The position numbers and the translations under genes were made by a program. A DNA stretch of 64,000 bases. Origin: Daucus carota subsp. sativus (Eukaryota > Streptophyta > Magnoliopsida > Apiales > Apiaceae). The stretch's first letter is position 1; each line of letters begins with the position of its first letter. This document shows positions 10,407 through 22,761 of the stretch, one piece after another. The DNA lies in the NCBI RefSeq assembly GCF_001625215.2, contig NC_030383.2, positions 9,002,779 to 9,066,778 on the forward strand. Reading direction: 5' to 3'. The notes beneath the pieces are model-generated. The model did no database searches. It was not told the DNA's origin and saw only the letters and a list, made by a program, of their open reading frames with translations.

Positions 10407-13400
10407 ATGGCACTTCGATTCCCCTCTCTCCAATTCATTTCCGTAAGTCCTCTTAATCTTATTTAACTCCATCATATTTTCTGTTTCTGTTCCAAATTTC
10501 TTCTTCACATTTCACAATTATTATTTCATTATGATATATATTTGAGAGTTATAATCTGCTTTGGTTATGTAGAGTAGGCTAGAGCTACATTGAAATATTG
10601 TTACTGCTTGTTCTAGTATGATTTTTGTGCATCGTGCAGAATTTCGCAAGTGCAAGTAAAGGAGTGGGAGGAATGTTTACAGGCATGTCTTATGTCTATG
10701 TTAATTTACTTAATTTTGAAAAATCTCCAAAGATAATTTGTTGTTTGTGTTGGATAGATGGATATGCTTGTGTTAATATTTGAAATATTACCTACAGATA
10801 GTGTTCAATTGACTGCCAGCAATAGGATATTTCCAGGCAGGATTAGACGAGCAGTGTACAGTCGGCCATTGTTTAAGTATTTACGCGCGTCGTTTAGTGC
10901 CTCGGTGGCTCGACCTGCATTAGAAAATAGGGGAAGTAGCAGTTCGGACTTTTTGAGGGATAAAAGTATGGTCCCTGATGCTGATCCGCCTAGCACAAAA
11001 GACATCAATCTTTTGTATCAATTCTTTGATCGGAGGTCAATTGAATGCTATGTTTGTTTATGTTTTTGCATATTTTATCGATCATTGCAGTACAGACCGA
11101 GATGAAATACTAAAATTGAAGCTTAATTATTATTTTATGTTGTAGTACCAAGCTTGTTGTCTTGACTGGTGCTGGAATCAGTACAGAGAGTGGGATTCCT
11201 GATTATAGAAGGTTTGTTTCAGCTGATAAGATCTGTGAATGCTGATTTACGAAAATATTTTGGTTATTTTATCTTTAGCATTACATGGCATATATTGTTT
11301 AGTAATCCTGCCACCATTTGCTAATTGTTTAGACTGTACTACATGTTATGCTGCATTAAGTACTTATATCTAGACTAGTTTGCTCTCACCACATGATATC
11401 TATGAAATACTGGCACACACTTTGTTATATCAATTTATATAGTTTCATATATTTAAAAAACTTTATAATATTGGTCAAGTTTCATGTTAAGAGGCCAAGA
11501 GCCATTCAAGAGGTAAGAGTGTTGGAGCTGCTCTTCTGAACAAAAGCAATAAAATAATTTATTTAATTGGCCAAGGTATTCAATTATTCTCTCTGGGTTT
11601 GTAAGTTGGAAATTTTATCAAATGTTTTGCCATATATTATATCTTCACTACGTTTAGTTGAGATGTTAGAACCTTAAACCATTTATGTGCCTCAAAAGTG
11701 AGTTGCATATTAATTTGTCCTCGGAGGTGAGTTGCATATTAATTTGTGTTTATATCTTTGCAGCCCTAATGGAGCTTACAGTACTGGTTTCAAGCCGATC
11801 ACACATCAGGTGATCTGAAGGCATGCACTGTAATTTTGTGCTATATAATATTTTATAAATGTTTTCTGCTGTATTCCCTGTTCCGTTTTGTTCAGAAATT
11901 TCAAGGGGAGATAGGGACTGGGAAGATTTTTTTTCTTTCTTTTAATTATAGAAATATTAGACTTCAAACACGTCACAGTACCTTGCTCATATTCTAGCAC
12001 CTTCTTTTCATTGTTCTTGTCCAAGTAATTCTTGTTGAGGATGTTTAGAAGCTGCAACTTTTTTAGTCAATAAAATCTAGGTATTTGTCAAAAAAATTCC
12101 TATATCGTCCACAGACAAGTGAGGCCTGAGGGTGTCATAGATAACCGCGTCAGCAAGCTTGATGATTATATTTTATTTTGTTTAACCACTACGCTCTTGA
12201 AACTTCACAATATAGGATTGTGTGGTTTAATAAGAGTGTTGTCTTGGTTGCATAGTTCATATTTGGATGAAACTGATGCATGGCTGATGAGTGCTGTGCG
12301 GCTACATCATCTCTGGATCAGAGTAATAGACTATAGATATGGGTTCTTGGATCCGTGTCAACTGTAGGTGTTATTTAATTTCCTGATGTTAGAGCATCAG
12401 GAAATTAGTAGCATTAGGGTATACCATATCACCTTTTCTTATTTAAACTTTCGATCATAATAGGTGGGTGGTCTCCTTTCACTTGATGTCATTACTCAAC
12501 TAAATATCCTTCACCTGAAAGGTGGCTTGATTTTGCATTTATTGGCCAACTTGACCAACCTTTGACATAAGATTTTGACACCACTGTCATATTTTTTGCT
12601 ATTGCCTCAGCCATATATTGTTGTAGATTAAAGTTATTTTGTACCAATATATGTGTGAGGGTGATGTGTCCAATCCTTCTCTTGCGTTGTAAGCTTAAGC
12701 ATGGGATTTACTAATTCTAAATATTTCATGCGTGGACAGTGAACTTAAGTACTTGCTCCTGGGTTCTGAAATTTGTTTTTTGTGTATAAGAATCTGTGAT
12801 CTGTCTCTACCTTTGGTTCCCTATCATTTGTTATGAATTCTCTTGGCAGGTTAAAGAGTCACATTAAAATTTGACAAATCTTGACCAATCATTCGACATT
12901 ATATGACGTTTGCTTATAGGAATTTGTGCGTTCAAGTCGGGCTCGTAGGCGGTATTGGGCAAGAAGCTATGCTGGATGGAGGCGGTTTACTAAAGCACAG
13001 CCTAGCGCTGCTCATCTTGCTTTAGCAGCTCTTGAAAAGGCCAGCAAAATAAGTTTTATGATCACACAAAATGTTGAGAGGCAATCTTTTTATTGCATAT
13101 TGTTAGCCTTCTAATTATTATGCTACAGTGATTGAATCTTATTGATCTGATTCATAAGTTTCATGCGCTAGGCTCCATCATCGTGCTGGTAGCAGTCCAC
13201 TTGAATTACATGGCACTGTGTATACTGTTGGTTGTTTAGATTGTGGTTTTTCTTTCCCCCGTCAATTGTTTCAAGACCAAGTGAAGACACTTAACCCAAA
13301 GGTTATTCGATTGATCTTTAAGATTACTGTTTTAAGTTTCTGAATTTTCATGTGGTTTGGAATGTTAATTCACATTTGAATGTACTTGACCTTACATCTT

Positions 13401-14881
13401 ATTCTTTTCATTTCTTTTTTGGCTAAGTGACTGCTCAACATTTAAACAGAAAAGATTTATTATTTGTGCAGTGGGCAGAAGCAATTGAAAGTTTAGACTA
13501 TGATAGCCAGTCAGATAATAGCTTTGGAATGAAGCAAAGGCCTGATGGCGACATTGAAATTGACGAGAAATTTTGGGAGGAAGCTTTCAATATTCCGACT
13601 TGCTCGAAATGCAATGGAATACTTAAACCTGATGTGAGAAACTATACTGTTATGAAGTACATTTGATGAGTATTATTTACCATTCGTTATTTTTACATTT
13701 TGTGTTGCAAGGTAACTAGAAAATGATGAACACTAGTTTAGCTCTTTTATAGTATCTGGATACGGTCATAACAATCTAGGGTCTCTGCAGATCTATTAAG
13801 CATTCTCTTATTTAAGCGAAGTTGATGAGTAGCCATTGTTAGTTCAGTACATGTAAAAGTTATCATTTCATGATTGACTGGAAGATCAGAAATGGGTTTT
13901 GTCTGATATCAATAGCTAGAAGACAAAGTTGAATTAGACTGTCATTTCTAAGAAAGCTTCCAGATTTGACATAATGTATTGTAATACAAATCTTATAATA
14001 TAACAGTGGCTTGAGATGTAATAGAGTGCAGTGGTAGGTAAAATAGACAAAAAAGTTTCCGCCAAACTGTATTAGGTGTTTTGGAACATTGAGTTGAGTT
14101 CATGACAACTCTATTTTAAAATTTTGAATTAACAAAACACAATGTAATGTGAAAAATTCATGCAGGGACTCTTGGTATATTGTTAACTTTAAATAATTTA
14201 TTTACTTATTGCATTAATCCTACCTTACATTATGCTAAAACTTTATCTTGTGAACGAAATTTTTCATTAATTCTTTGCTTTTGTTTAAGAAATTTGAACA
14301 TCTCTTGATTTATCTTGCAGTTTTTTCCTGGCACATATTCTTTTCTTTACTTGGCATACTTCAGTAGGAAGAGTAAAAATTTGGAATATATCAATAATAT
14401 CCTTTAATATGTTCCATTTCCTTGAAGGTTGTCTTCTTTGGTGATAATGTTCCCAAGGATAAAGCAGATGCAGCAATGGAAGCAGCTAAAGGATGTGATG
14501 CTTTTCTTGTACTTGGTTCATCTGTCATGACAATGTCAGCTTTTCGACTTGTAAGGTAGAAGGCGAACTATGCGTATTTTGTCGTGAACTGCTGGCAATC
14601 TTGTGCCTGACATTTGTATTTGGCTGGGATATGATTTGGCAGAGCTGCGCGTGAGGCAGGAGCTGCTATTGGAATTGTAAATCTAGGCGTTACAAGAGCT
14701 GATGGAATTGTTGATCTGAAGATCAATGCTCGCTTGGGAGAGGTTGAGTCCTTACTACCTTGCTCTAAGCTATCATAATTGTTGTTTAACTTTTCTGATC
14801 CACTTCTGGGATTGTTGGTAGCAGATACTCCCAAGATTACTTGACACTGGATCACTAAGCATTCCTGCTTCAGCTTTGTGA
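10407..14881 (+). CDS. SRT2: NAD-dependent protein deacylase, sirtuin SRT2 type
   Basis: Eleven exons: 10407-10442, 10640-10682, 10798-11035, 11146-11211, 11764-11809, 12920-13080, 13172-13301, 13472-13633, 14428-14555, 14643-14742, 14825-14881. They give 388 residues, and every phase closes. The sirtuin core begins about residue 105: NAD-binding [14 protein letters not shown] (114-127), catalytic His210 in LELHG, and a zinc site of Cys218, Cys221, Cys284 and Cys287. The plant SRT2 signature [15 protein letters not shown] is intact. Arabidopsis SRT2 is a mitochondrial class II sirtuin; the first 40 residues here are basic and hydroxylated, fitting an organelle presequence. Introns 2 and 6 are best read as GC-AG (ACAG|GCATGT and GAGAG|GCAATC). 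Intron 6 has no workable GT alternative. Intron 2 has one (CAA|GTAAAG at 10656), which would shorten only the presequence; I prefer the GC reading because GGMFTD matches the SRT2 leader as I remember it. Confidence 0.93.
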
Positions 14882-16287
14882 TCTTTAGGAAGAAAGGTAT
14901 GGTAATATTGAAGTTTAAAGCTTTATTTATCAATGGTTTGTGGAATTGTCTTATTTAATCAAGTTGTATTTTTAGAAGACAGTGTTGCTCAGGTATGTGA
15001 ACAGAAAGTAGAATAAACCTAACCTACATCAAATTATTGTTATGTAATTAAAGGGTAATTACATAGTAGTACAGTTTATCAAATGCAAGGGGAGTAAAGA
15101 AGATTTGTGTGGTTGGCACAATTAAGATGGTAGGACAAACTAGTAAGCTTAACTAATCCTATGGAACTTAAGTAACACTTCTCGCTGAGATTTTTTTTTC
15201 CAACTATGCATCAGATTGCACATATTAGGAGCAGACATCAAACCTAAAAGACCAATCGTTGTATTTATCTCTTAATTAATGGAATCTGTGGGTTTGATAG
15301 AAGTCTCGACTTATTGGTCAGAAAGTGAAAACAATTTATAATTCCTATTGCAAGACCTACAGATGAGGATGCTTATTGTTGCCAATGAATGAACTGTATT
15401 GCTAAGGAGCTAAAGATGCATCTATCTAAATATGGGGATGTAGTGAATATCACCGTGAGGTTATGTCTACCAGAGAAGCAGGAATATAGATAATACTGAT
15501 TTTAACTTTACTAGCCAAGATGCGGAAAGATGCCATTTTCATAAAATAGGGGACTCTTTCCTCAGAAAAATGTATGGAAGAAATTAGAAATTAAATACAT
15601 TAATCCATTGATCAAGGAACAACATCTTTGTCAAAAAAAAAAAAAAAAAAAAGACCGAAGGCTACGTATACAGTATTGTAAACTTGTAGAGTTGTGGGCC
15701 TTAATAGCTCACTGTGCATTTTTGCTCACTTGGAGCAGTAGATTGTTGCAGGATTTGTGGATGAGAACGTATGGTCAGAATGGAGTATAATAATTTGGTG
15801 TAAGTATTTCTGATATGCTGAGAGGCCCCATCTAGTGGTTTGTAAATCGAAGATGATGCAGGAGATGTGTAGTATCATAAGATGTAAATTATTTGTTGTT
15901 GCTGATTGTCTGCATAATGTCTGTTTTTAATTTTTTGTATTAGGAAAATGACAAGTTTGTATAGGACATTGGTTAATTTTATAAAGTCCAGGTTTGTTGT
16001 TGTAAGAAGTCAGAGAACAGTTTCCCCCAAATGTGAAACTGCATTTAGAGCAGGACTACAATCATACGAAATTGGAATGCAGCGTATAGCTGATTAATTT
16101 CATTTGAATAGGCAAGTTCTTCTTCAATGTGACGTTGTCATATCCGATGCAGTGCCATAGAGGGACTGGTTTTCTTTAATTTCTACTTATTAATAAAATG
16201 CCACCTACAGGTAAGTGTATGTGTATCCAGAGCAAAACGGGAAGGTCTAGGCCGCCTAGCCCCATTCATACTTTTTCTATATATATA
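14882..16287. other. Spacer 3' of the sirtuin gene
   Basis: No gene seen. It contains a poly-A run of about 19 bases at 15633-15651, preceded by TTGTC. A TTTGTCAAAAA junction like that at SINE tails makes a retroposon remnant possible, but no flanking duplication was found. Confidence 0.5.
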
Positions 16288-16524
16288 CTCCCTCTGTTTT
16301 TTTTTTATTTATATGACGCTTTGACTTTTGTCACACACTTTTAAGTGCTTTGACCGGGTAGTTAAAAATATTATTTTTTGAATTTTTTTTTTGAATAAAA
16401 ATTTTGATTATATATTATTATTCAGAAAAAAATATTTTAAAAAATAATATTTTTAACTACCCGGTCAAAGCACTTAAAAGTGTGTGCCTAAAGTCAAAGC
16501 ATCATATAAAAAAAACAGAGGGAG
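16288..16524. mobile_element. Fold-back Stowaway-type MITE
   Basis: Begins CTCCCTCTGTTTT after TA (16286-16287) and ends with the complement ACAGAGGGAG. The two arms, about 95 bases each, are nearly perfect inverted copies (for example AGTGCTTTGACCGGGTAG and its complement) around an AT-rich loop, so the whole 237 bp folds into one long hairpin. It lies 0.5 kb upstream of the PsbP-domain gene. Confidence 0.85.
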
Positions 16525-16610
16525 AGTATATTATATTTATCTCAATGGTCTTTATGCAAAAATTGAGTAATATTCACTCTTTTCACTTGAGCTGCCCAAA
16601 TAAATTAATC

Positions 16611-16741
16611 GGATAGCCCAGTGGTTAAGGGTTTATCCTCTGTCGTCCCAGGTCATGGGTTCGACTCTGGCTCACCCCGAGAATATCTTCGAACAGATAC
16701 TCACTTTGTAAGGTTATAAGCCATATTAGTCAAAAAAAAAA
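16611..16741 (+). mobile_element. tRNA-derived SINE with intact target duplication
   Basis: The element starts GGATAGCCCAGTGGTTAAGG, carries a pol III A box (TAGCCCAGTGG, 16614-16624) and a B box (GGTTCGACTC, 16658-16667) at tRNA-like spacing, and ends TTAGTC plus an A-tail. A 9-bp duplication AAATTAATC flanks it (16602-16610 and 16742-16750). The length, about 131 bp, is short but normal for plant SINEs. It is not a functional tRNA because the tRNA 3' half does not fold. Confidence 0.88.
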
Positions 16742-17034
16742 AAATTAATCAAGTTGAAGATTTCATTCTAAAAAAAAAAAAAAAAGTTGTTCAAGATTTC
16801 AATTTAAAGGTAGCTTAAAAATGGACAATCTTGAAAAAGGAAAATGCTTAATTTATATTATCGAAGACAAAATTTGATAATCTAAAATATTCAAAATTGC
16901 ATATAAATTTTAATTTTTTTTTATCACGACACTCAGAGTCGAGAGATGTGAGTCGAGAGATGTGATGTGGGGAAGGAGCGTAAAGTCTGGGATTGATAAT
17001 AAGTGATTCTCCTTGGAAATAAGCATAAGCCCAA

Positions 17035-19689
17035 ATGGCAAATCACACTCCCCTCTTCGCATACCATCACACAACCCTCTTTCCACCACCACCACCACCA
17101 CCTCCACTATTTAATGCCATGTATAACACCACCAGCAGCAGCAATAGCAGCCCAGTTGAGAATAAAGCTACAGTGTATCTGAGCAAGAGACTTTTGCTCA
17201 ACCTATCCATTTCTACTCTACTTATATCATCATCATCATCCATTTTGAGTAATGTGATAGCTGCTGAAGAAGAGCAGGAGCTTGTGAGATACACTGATTC
17301 CCTCGAGGGCTTCACTCTTCTCATACCCTCTTCCTATATTAAGGTAACTGCACACGCTTATATATTATTATATGTTGAAGAATATATGATGTTTGTGTGA
17401 AGAATGAGTGGTGTTGCGTTTTGGGATAGATTAGGTTGAGAAAGCAGGGGCCACGGCTTTGTTTGAGGAAGCTAATAAAGGAGCCAACAATGTGGGGGTT
17501 GTGGTCACTCCAGTCCGTCTTACAAATTTAGGTGAATTTGGTAACCCTCAATTTGTTGCTGATAAGCTGATTCGGGCCGAAAAGCGCAAGGTACATACAC
17601 ACCCTCCTTTTTTCCCTGTTGAGTTGAGCACTTTAAACATTAGTTATACATAACAATTTCGATATAAAAAATACTACACATTTTGTGCTCTTTAGATTCA
17701 AGTATTCAACTTATAAGTCACTTACTCACTTGTAAATAACACACTATTTTGCATAAATAGTCCATTTGATTGCATAATTCTTATTAGGATTTTTAAAGTG
17801 ACTCTTTGAATCTAATTGATTGAAATATTGAAATGTCTATAAAATTTCAATGCAAATTATTGTGTTCCTGCTGTAGAACATTGTTTTCTCATTTGTATTT
17901 CTAACGTATTACAAAATGACTTCTACCGCAGCCCCAGCACCCCACTCCTCATGCTTGCTAGGCTAGTATGTGAGAATCCTTCTCGTCTTTTTTAGCACAC
18001 AAGCTGCCAACACTTGGATTTTGTTGCCCATTTCCTTGCTATAGAAACTTATTTGAACAGTGAACTTCCTAGTTTTGTAAGGGCACACACTTGTACCTCA
18101 CATGCACGTACCAAACATACACGTTCGAAATCACTTGCTTTTTTCTCATATTGTGAACTATTGAAATAAATTATCTATCTATTTATTCATACACAAGATA
18201 CCATCTTTAAGCTTCAAACAAATCAAATTCAGACCCAGAAACCATACATCAATTCCCCCAATCTATTAACACCCACTTCAAAAACAACACTTCTGCTTTG
18301 ACAAGCTAAACGGAAAATGTAAGGGCGTATTTGCTGAAAAATAAACACAGAAAATGCAAGGTACAGGTTCATTTCAGATCCAAACAAGATTAGGTTGCAT
18401 TTTTCATTTAGAGATTTGACACTAACTAAAAAGCAGAGAAAATGGTAAATTATGCTGCGTGTATGTAGAAAACTACTTCATCATACATTTTTGATTTTTG
18501 TGCTAAATTAAATATCATTTTTTTGCTTAATATTTTTCTAAAGATATAGATAAAGAGATTTGATTTGTGAATTGACCAACGAAGTTCCATTTCTATAGAT
18601 ACATTGGTGAATGTTGCTCTTTTTTGTGCCATAAAGCGCCATTTATCCAGAATCTGATGTTTTGGGCATTTTAGCTCTAAATTGTGCTAAATAGGGTTCA
18701 ACAACCACATATATTAGCCTAGATATTTGAGAGTTCAGAATTTTATAACCTTCTCAAAACCAACTGCATAGAAATTTCAACTGCAGATTATATGCTGTCC
18801 ACAAATGACTGCCAATTGTGAAGCATGAAGCTTTTGTGATTGAGCCTCAACAAGATGGGTGCTTATATATCCACTACACCATATATGACCTATTGCTTGA
18901 CCTTAAAAAATTAAAATGCTTAAAAAGTATTAATTTGAGTCAAGAAAATCAGCCAAGGCGACAACATGTTGTCCAATTTTCGAAATGTCTGTATTTGAGC
19001 CATTGCCTTGGTGGTCAAGGGCAATACCTTGGGGTATTTAAGCAACAATTTTGTAGATAACTGCAACACACTCTTTAGCGCAACATTTGGTTGTTTTAAT
19101 GCTACACAGTTTACAGTTTTAATATATGATGATTGACGACCTAGGAAAGTTAAGGCCTGATATTTCTTTGATATGGCTGACTGAAGTTTTCAGAGTGAGC
19201 TTTGCATATCAGTTACTAAAGGTTTATGGCAGATGGCTTCCAGGCATGTGCCTTTCTTAAGAATTGTACTTGGCACTGATCGATGAATATAGCGTGACCC
19301 TGTGAATTTGCCTTGCGTCTCTCGTCACTTCCACTGTTTCTTCGGGTTTATTTACTACTCGTAATATTTACCAATCTTATTGATACTCATTATCTCTTAC
19401 TTTATATATGTGCTTTGTGTTTGTATAGGAAAGTACAAAGGAGGCTGATGTAATTGCAGTCTCAGAGAGATCAGGCCGCGGCGGTCTTCAAGTTTATGAG
19501 TTTGAGTACAAAGTTGATAGCAGCAGGGGAGGAATAAAGAGGATTTTCTCTGCCGCATTTGTAGCCTCTAGGAAGTTGTACCTTCTAAATATAGCTCACA
19601 CTGACAAGCCAGAGAGTCCACTTGACACTCATACACGACAAGTATTGGAGAATGTTCTTCATTCATTTGATACTGCTCCTTTGACTTGA
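17035..19689 (+). CDS. PPD2: PsbP-domain protein, thylakoid lumen (PPD2-like)
   Basis: Three exons (17035-17343, 17435-17590, 19439-19689 as seen from the stop; the acceptor TATAG places the true start of exon 3 at 19429) give 241 residues with all joins in phase 0. Residues 1-50 are rich in Ser/Thr/His with a run of eight prolines, fitting a chloroplast transit peptide. Residues 51-77 (SKRLLLN, a hydrophobic stretch, then VIAA) look like a thylakoid transfer signal with a cleavage site. The PsbP fold follows: RYTDSLEGFTLLIPSSYIKV, then ALFEEANKGANNVGVVVTPV, QFVADKLI, GLQVYEFEYKVDS and KLYLLNIAHTDKPES. PsbP-domain proteins of this type are lumenal; PPD2's exact role is not settled. The assignment to PPD2 among paralogues rests on remembered similarity and is less sure than the family. 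Intron 2 is 1838 bases with no element recognised. Confidence 0.82.
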
Positions 19690-22600
19690 TGGATATCATC
19701 AATTGTTTTTTATGGCCTATAACATGTAGCTCCGTTCAGTATAACCGCAGGTATGCTTGTTAATAATATCTCTATTTTATTAATAAGTTCAGCCAGTTAC
19801 AAATAAGTCTTCCAGTTCATGTGGTAAAGTGATTAAATTTGGATTCTTTAGATATTATATCATGTTTAATACGACTGCCGAGAATCATAATAGACTTAAA
19901 AATTTTAACGGTAAGCATTTTACTCATGAATATCCATAAGTTACAATATATAGTTGAATTTACACAGAATATGAGAAGCTGGTGACACCAAGTGCATTGT
20001 TTTGTGCTTTTATGGCTTTTAAATGCTAAATGATTTAAGATATTGGTTAATTCTTGTTGCTTTTGTAATGCATCCTAATGTATCACATACCAAACACTGT
20101 CACCTAAATTGCATTACGTTATTAATGCATTTGAACGTTATAATATAAACAGAGTTGAACAATGGAATCTTGTAATGAAGCTGTAAATATGTAAATTGAT
20201 CAGCGATCTCACACACACTCACACTTTATATTAGTTTTGTAATTGTGAGCTGATTATTGTTTAAGAAGGATCCCTCAACATCTATATTTACAGCTCACCT
20301 TTATCAGGTGCCAATGATACAAGGTAGGTGGTTTGTCTTGCCTGTCCCATGCAGCTAGTGCACATCCATTAATGTAAGGTGATTCATATGCCTAACGCGG
20401 TTGTCGTTGTTTGCATTGTTCTTCTGGTTAGAACTGTTGAGGCACTCTGCGGATACTGATGAGAAAAAACCAATGAATAGGATATGTTGCAAGTTACAAA
20501 TTTTTAGGTACCGGAGATGGAACTTGTGTCCTGACCACAATGCTGAACTCATGAGCAGCTATCATTCTTTGTATAACCTGTTAAATACTTAAACCCCACC
20601 TCATCCCCCCTACCGATGTTGCTTGTACCGGTCAATTTACTGCTATTTCTATCTTTCTTTTTTACTGTCAAATATTTGATAGAAATATGACATTATTGTA
20701 ATAGTATGGACATATACTAACAATTACTTTTTAACAAGGCGGCGGATTTTTATTGGTTCCAGTCCCATTTAATCCCATGAATCTCTCTCGATCAAAATCT
20801 TCTGTGTAAGCAAAAAGTGAAAAGTGATTGTTATTTTATTCCATGAGCATACACAAGCAATACTCTTGATAAAATCAATTGGATTGAGTTCATTATTGTT
20901 TTTGTAAAGCTATCCGCCCTATCTGCTGCGCGTATGATCAAGCTAATTAAAACCTCTGACTTGAGGAACCTCGCCTGTTTAAAGTGTAGCTACCATGTAG
21001 CATATAATAATCAGGGAATTAAAATAAGATAGAATGTTTCATTTCTTCAAAAAGAAAAAAAAGATAGAATGTTTCGTAGTTAATAGATTAATATCTTGTA
21101 GAAAATTGGAATTATGATAAATTAACATATCGATATTTCACTTCATCCGTAAAGTTCTAAATTTTTATTTTTTATTTTTTTTATTTTTCAATTTCCACGT
21201 CAGCATTGACTAATGATCGGAGAAATTTAAATCAGATTTTTTAAAAATTTAGATATAAAAAAATTGGACTAGCTCAGACCTAAATCATAAATAACCTATT
21301 ATTGAATGATATATAAATTAAATTTCCAGTAATTTAAATATTTAATCAAATATCCTAAAATTATGTGCATTTTTCAAATCCGAGTCGGATTTCAAAATTC
21401 AGTGCAAGGTTCGGATATGCTGGGGTAATTTCTTGAGGTGAATGCTTCCTGCTGCTGCTCAGTCTGTGGGTGCGCATCATGTGATGCTACTGCTGACTTT
21501 AAATTCTTACGGTCCAGTAAGTTGAATCTCTTAGTTAGGAGCTTTGGAGCTGGTCCCTCCATCTAATAATGCTTTCGCTACTGAATTATAGCACATGGTA
21601 GATCAAGCGCGATATTGCACAATTGCTGCTTTATCTTTCGATACCTTCAACTAAAGTTATTATCTCTTGTGTCTCATATTCCATTAAACGTCAAAATATA
21701 GCTAGGCCCTCCCTGCTCACTAGCAGTACGCCATTGCCTCTCCATTGTAAAGTACATTTATAATGTGGTTAGATGCTATGTGGAAAATGAATCCGTGATG
21801 ATGTCATTTTTAGATAGAATTCTTGCACCAGGGAACTATGCCCTTGGATTATAGCTGAATTTCCTTTATTCAACGCATTGAACAACTCGACACTGATAAT
21901 TTGTTATCTTGATATTGGAGTGTTAGTTTACAATATTTGATTGGAACGTGATCCGAGGTACTCCCGTCCTCCTAGGCCTCCCCAATTCATGGCAATTGAT
22001 CAAACAAATTGTTAGGGAAGAAGTCACAAGTTTCAATGATGATCTTGTAGGATCCTTCTACTGCTAGCTTATTATATTAAATTAATCTCTTCTTACTCTA
22101 CTGTAGCCATCCTGCTTCTTGAGGAGAGGAGTGCCTCCAGTGATTATGAATATTTTCCCTGTATTTTGTTATCTAGATTTGTTTAGCCGAAAAAAAAAAA
22201 ACGTTTATGTGGAATGATACCCCGCTATTACAAAATATATGATCAAATTGAAATCAGCCTAGTTAGCCTATACTTGATCCTTGTTTTTTTGAAGGGTAAA
22301 AAAATCTTAAGCAGTCGACATGCTCAGTTGGTTCATCATCTATTTTGATTGACCTGTGTACACATATGTTTGTGTATGCGTATAAAAAGACAAACAGCCG
22401 AAAAGAAAATGGAAGCTGCAGTACTAAATCCTAGTTAAGACCTTTTGGCATCACTCTCTACTTTACAGCTAACTAACTGACTTATGAAATCACCTTTATA
22501 TCTATCATTTATCATTTTCTTACCTAATTCAACTGTCCCTTCTTTTGTCACATAATCACATGTTTTTATTTACTTTCATATATATAATGGAACACAACCA

Positions 22601-22761
22601 GTACATATGTTTCTAAGTTAACCCATGTGCCATCTCTGTCAGTACTATAAATGAATGTCTAAGTCCAGGGTCCAGATACTCAGAACAGAACAACTGGGAA
22701 AATTCAATTTTTTCCAATCAGTTCTTGGGTTTTGATCAGAGAGTAGTGACTTGGGAGAAAT
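19690..22761. other. Spacer between PsbP-domain gene and UVR8
   Basis: About 3 kb of AT-rich sequence with no gene seen. It contains one tail-only insertion (21026-21075) and the UVR8 promoter and 5' UTR near its right end. I could not pick out a HY5-type G-box close to the UVR8 start. Confidence 0.5.
21026..21075 (+). mobile_element. Tail-only retro-insertion, 15-bp duplication
   Basis: A perfect direct repeat AAGATAGAATGTTTC (21026-21040 and 21061-21075) flanks only 20 bases, ATTTCTTC plus an A-rich tail. Direct repeats of this length flanking an A-tail are what LINE-driven reverse transcription leaves. Confidence 0.6.

Noticed and set aside
10758..10797. ATG at 10758 as start of the sirtuin
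   Set aside because: It lies in the intron before the acceptor CCTACAG at 10797; the upstream exons give an organelle-type leader in frame.
16611..16690. Functional tRNA gene
   Set aside because: A and B boxes are present but the sequence does not fold as a cloverleaf; the A-tail and target duplication identify a SINE.
16751..16810. An eighth tail-only candidate around the poly-A at 16771-16785
   Set aside because: The flanking GTTGAAGATTTCA and GTTGTTCAAGATTTCA words do not align cleanly.
17067..17324. Minus-strand frame of 85 codons opposite the PsbP-domain gene
   Set aside because: Antisense shadow of exon 1, with a poly-glycine run opposite the proline codons.
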